From assembly GCA_964195005.1 (NCBI GenBank), contig CAXMOO010000037.1, positions 1-24,229 on the forward strand: a stretch of DNA of 24,229 nucleotides, read 5' to 3'. This DNA comes from JAUXLW01 sp964195005. GTDB taxonomy: Bacteria; Actinomycetota; Acidimicrobiia; Spongiisociales; SHLN01. Of the stretch, positions 23,739-24,229 are shown piece after piece. The notes under the pieces are model-generated. The model ran no database searches, was not told the origin of the DNA, and saw only the letters and a program-made list of their open reading frames with translations. Made by a program: the position numbers and the translations under genes. The stretch's first letter is position 1, and the number at the start of each line of letters is the position of its first letter.

Positions 23739-24065
23739 CTAGATCTCCGGCACCCCAACATCGGGAGTCAGCGCGGCTGTGGCGGAGAGAATGAGCGGCC
23801 GGACGATATCCCGCCGAGCGCCGTTGACGAGATCAATGTTGTCGAGGGTGGCTGCGATGGCGCGGTAGACCTGCGCGTGGTGGGCGTCCTCGGGCACAGC
23901 GCAGCCGAGGCGGGCAAGGGAAACCGGCTCGGTGGCATCGTTCTTGGCGAAAGCTGTGACGATGGCCCCGTGGAGGCTGGAGTGCACCCGCAACAGCCCG
24001 GGGTCACCGCTCACGAAATCCTCTCCAGGGGCGGCCCCCTCTTCATCGCCTTCCGTTCCTTCCAC
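23739..24065 (-). CDS. Unidentified protein, N-terminus unclear
   Basis: From GTG 24065 the frame gives 108 residues (EDFVSGDPGLLRVHSSLHGA ... VYRAIAATLDNIDLVNGARR) ending 10 bp from the converging oxidoreductase gene. The codon use looks genuine. The same frame stays open for 37 codons further upstream (to a TGA at 24179-24177), and the extra residues IELYDFYNPSQLRALFGGTL look protein-like, yet contain no ATG, GTG or TTG. Either an ATT at 24134 is used, the gene is 5'-damaged, or GTG 24065 is the start. No family is recognised. Confidence 0.5.
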   Translation of the reverse strand: MEGTEGDEEGAAPGEDFVSGDPGLLRVHSSLHGAIVTAFAKNDATEPVSLARLGCAVPEDAHHAQVYRAIAATLDNIDLVNGARRDIVRPLILSATAALTPDVGVPEI

Positions 24066-24229
24066 AAGACGAAGCAGCGTTCCGCCGAAGAGGGCTCGCA
24101 GTTGCGAGGGATTGTAAAAGTCATATAACTCAATGACAGGAGCGGTTCTCCAAAAAAGACCGCTGCATCTCCAATATCAACTGAGTGGCAACATCGCTTC
24201 CTTCGTACTCTTAATCACGCTCTTTACAA

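Noticed and set aside
24130..24170. Hairpin and A/T run near the right edge as a terminator
   Set aside because: GGAG-CTCC is only four pairs, and the homopolymer run lies on the wrong side for the minus-strand gene.

Overview
The window comes from a high-GC actinomycete-type (Actinomycetota) chromosome. The evidence is a complete Pup-proteasome block (prcA, prcB, pup, dop, mpa) in the conserved order behind trmI, an F420-type luciferase-like oxidoreductase, a Holin-X-like membrane protein, and many tight stop/start overlaps. I cannot fix the species. The class could be Acidimicrobiia or a neighbouring deep branch, but that is only an impression.

Layout. 1-5921 (minus strand) is the proteasome operon, read from right to left: a 30-residue membrane mini-ORF, trmI, mpa/ARC, dop, pup, prcB and prcA (prcA runs off the left edge). 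5958-6632 is a plus-strand gene for a protein with a very basic tail. 6636-7786 (minus) is a three-gene set: a Lon-N-domain protein, a Holin-X-like membrane protein and a single-helix membrane protein. 7850-8779 is an EamA transporter, converging on a TIGR01777-type epimerase (8750-9637). Two blocks of 7-bp tandem repeats lie just upstream of that epimerase. 9783-12135 (minus) holds trmL and a secreted FG-GAP repeat protein. 12212-15570 (plus) holds a hypothetical gene, a GNAT acetyltransferase, a DEAD-box helicase with a strikingly structured leader, an SRPBCC protein and a small ORF. 15795-16748 is a lipoprotein gene. 16862-18568 is a MerR-regulated redox cluster. 18609-21365 is PEP carboxylase. 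21525-23728 holds a haloalkane-dehalogenase-like hydrolase and the F420-type oxidoreductase. The right edge holds an unidentified minus-strand frame without a normal start at its natural N-terminus.

The most important observation is at 17687-18568. A CcdA-like membrane protein is interrupted by an in-frame TGA at codon 201, exactly where its second redox cysteine would be expected. The reading frame continues for 92 more codons with proper membrane segments. Directly after the TGA is a hairpin with a bulged U and a GGUCU apical loop. The loop lies 18 nt past the TGA, the spacing I remember for the Escherichia coli fdhF SECIS. This is best read as a selenoprotein. It is co-directional with a thioredoxin-fold CPNW protein and sits behind a MerR promoter with a perfect 22-bp dyad, so the cluster looks like a metal- or thiol-responsive selenium-dependent redox module.

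Other points of interest are the GTCAGCA x8 / CCTATTG x3 heptamer arrays, a probable pseudoknotted leader before the helicase, degenerate repeats inside the proteasome operon, and a Pup that already ends in Glu.
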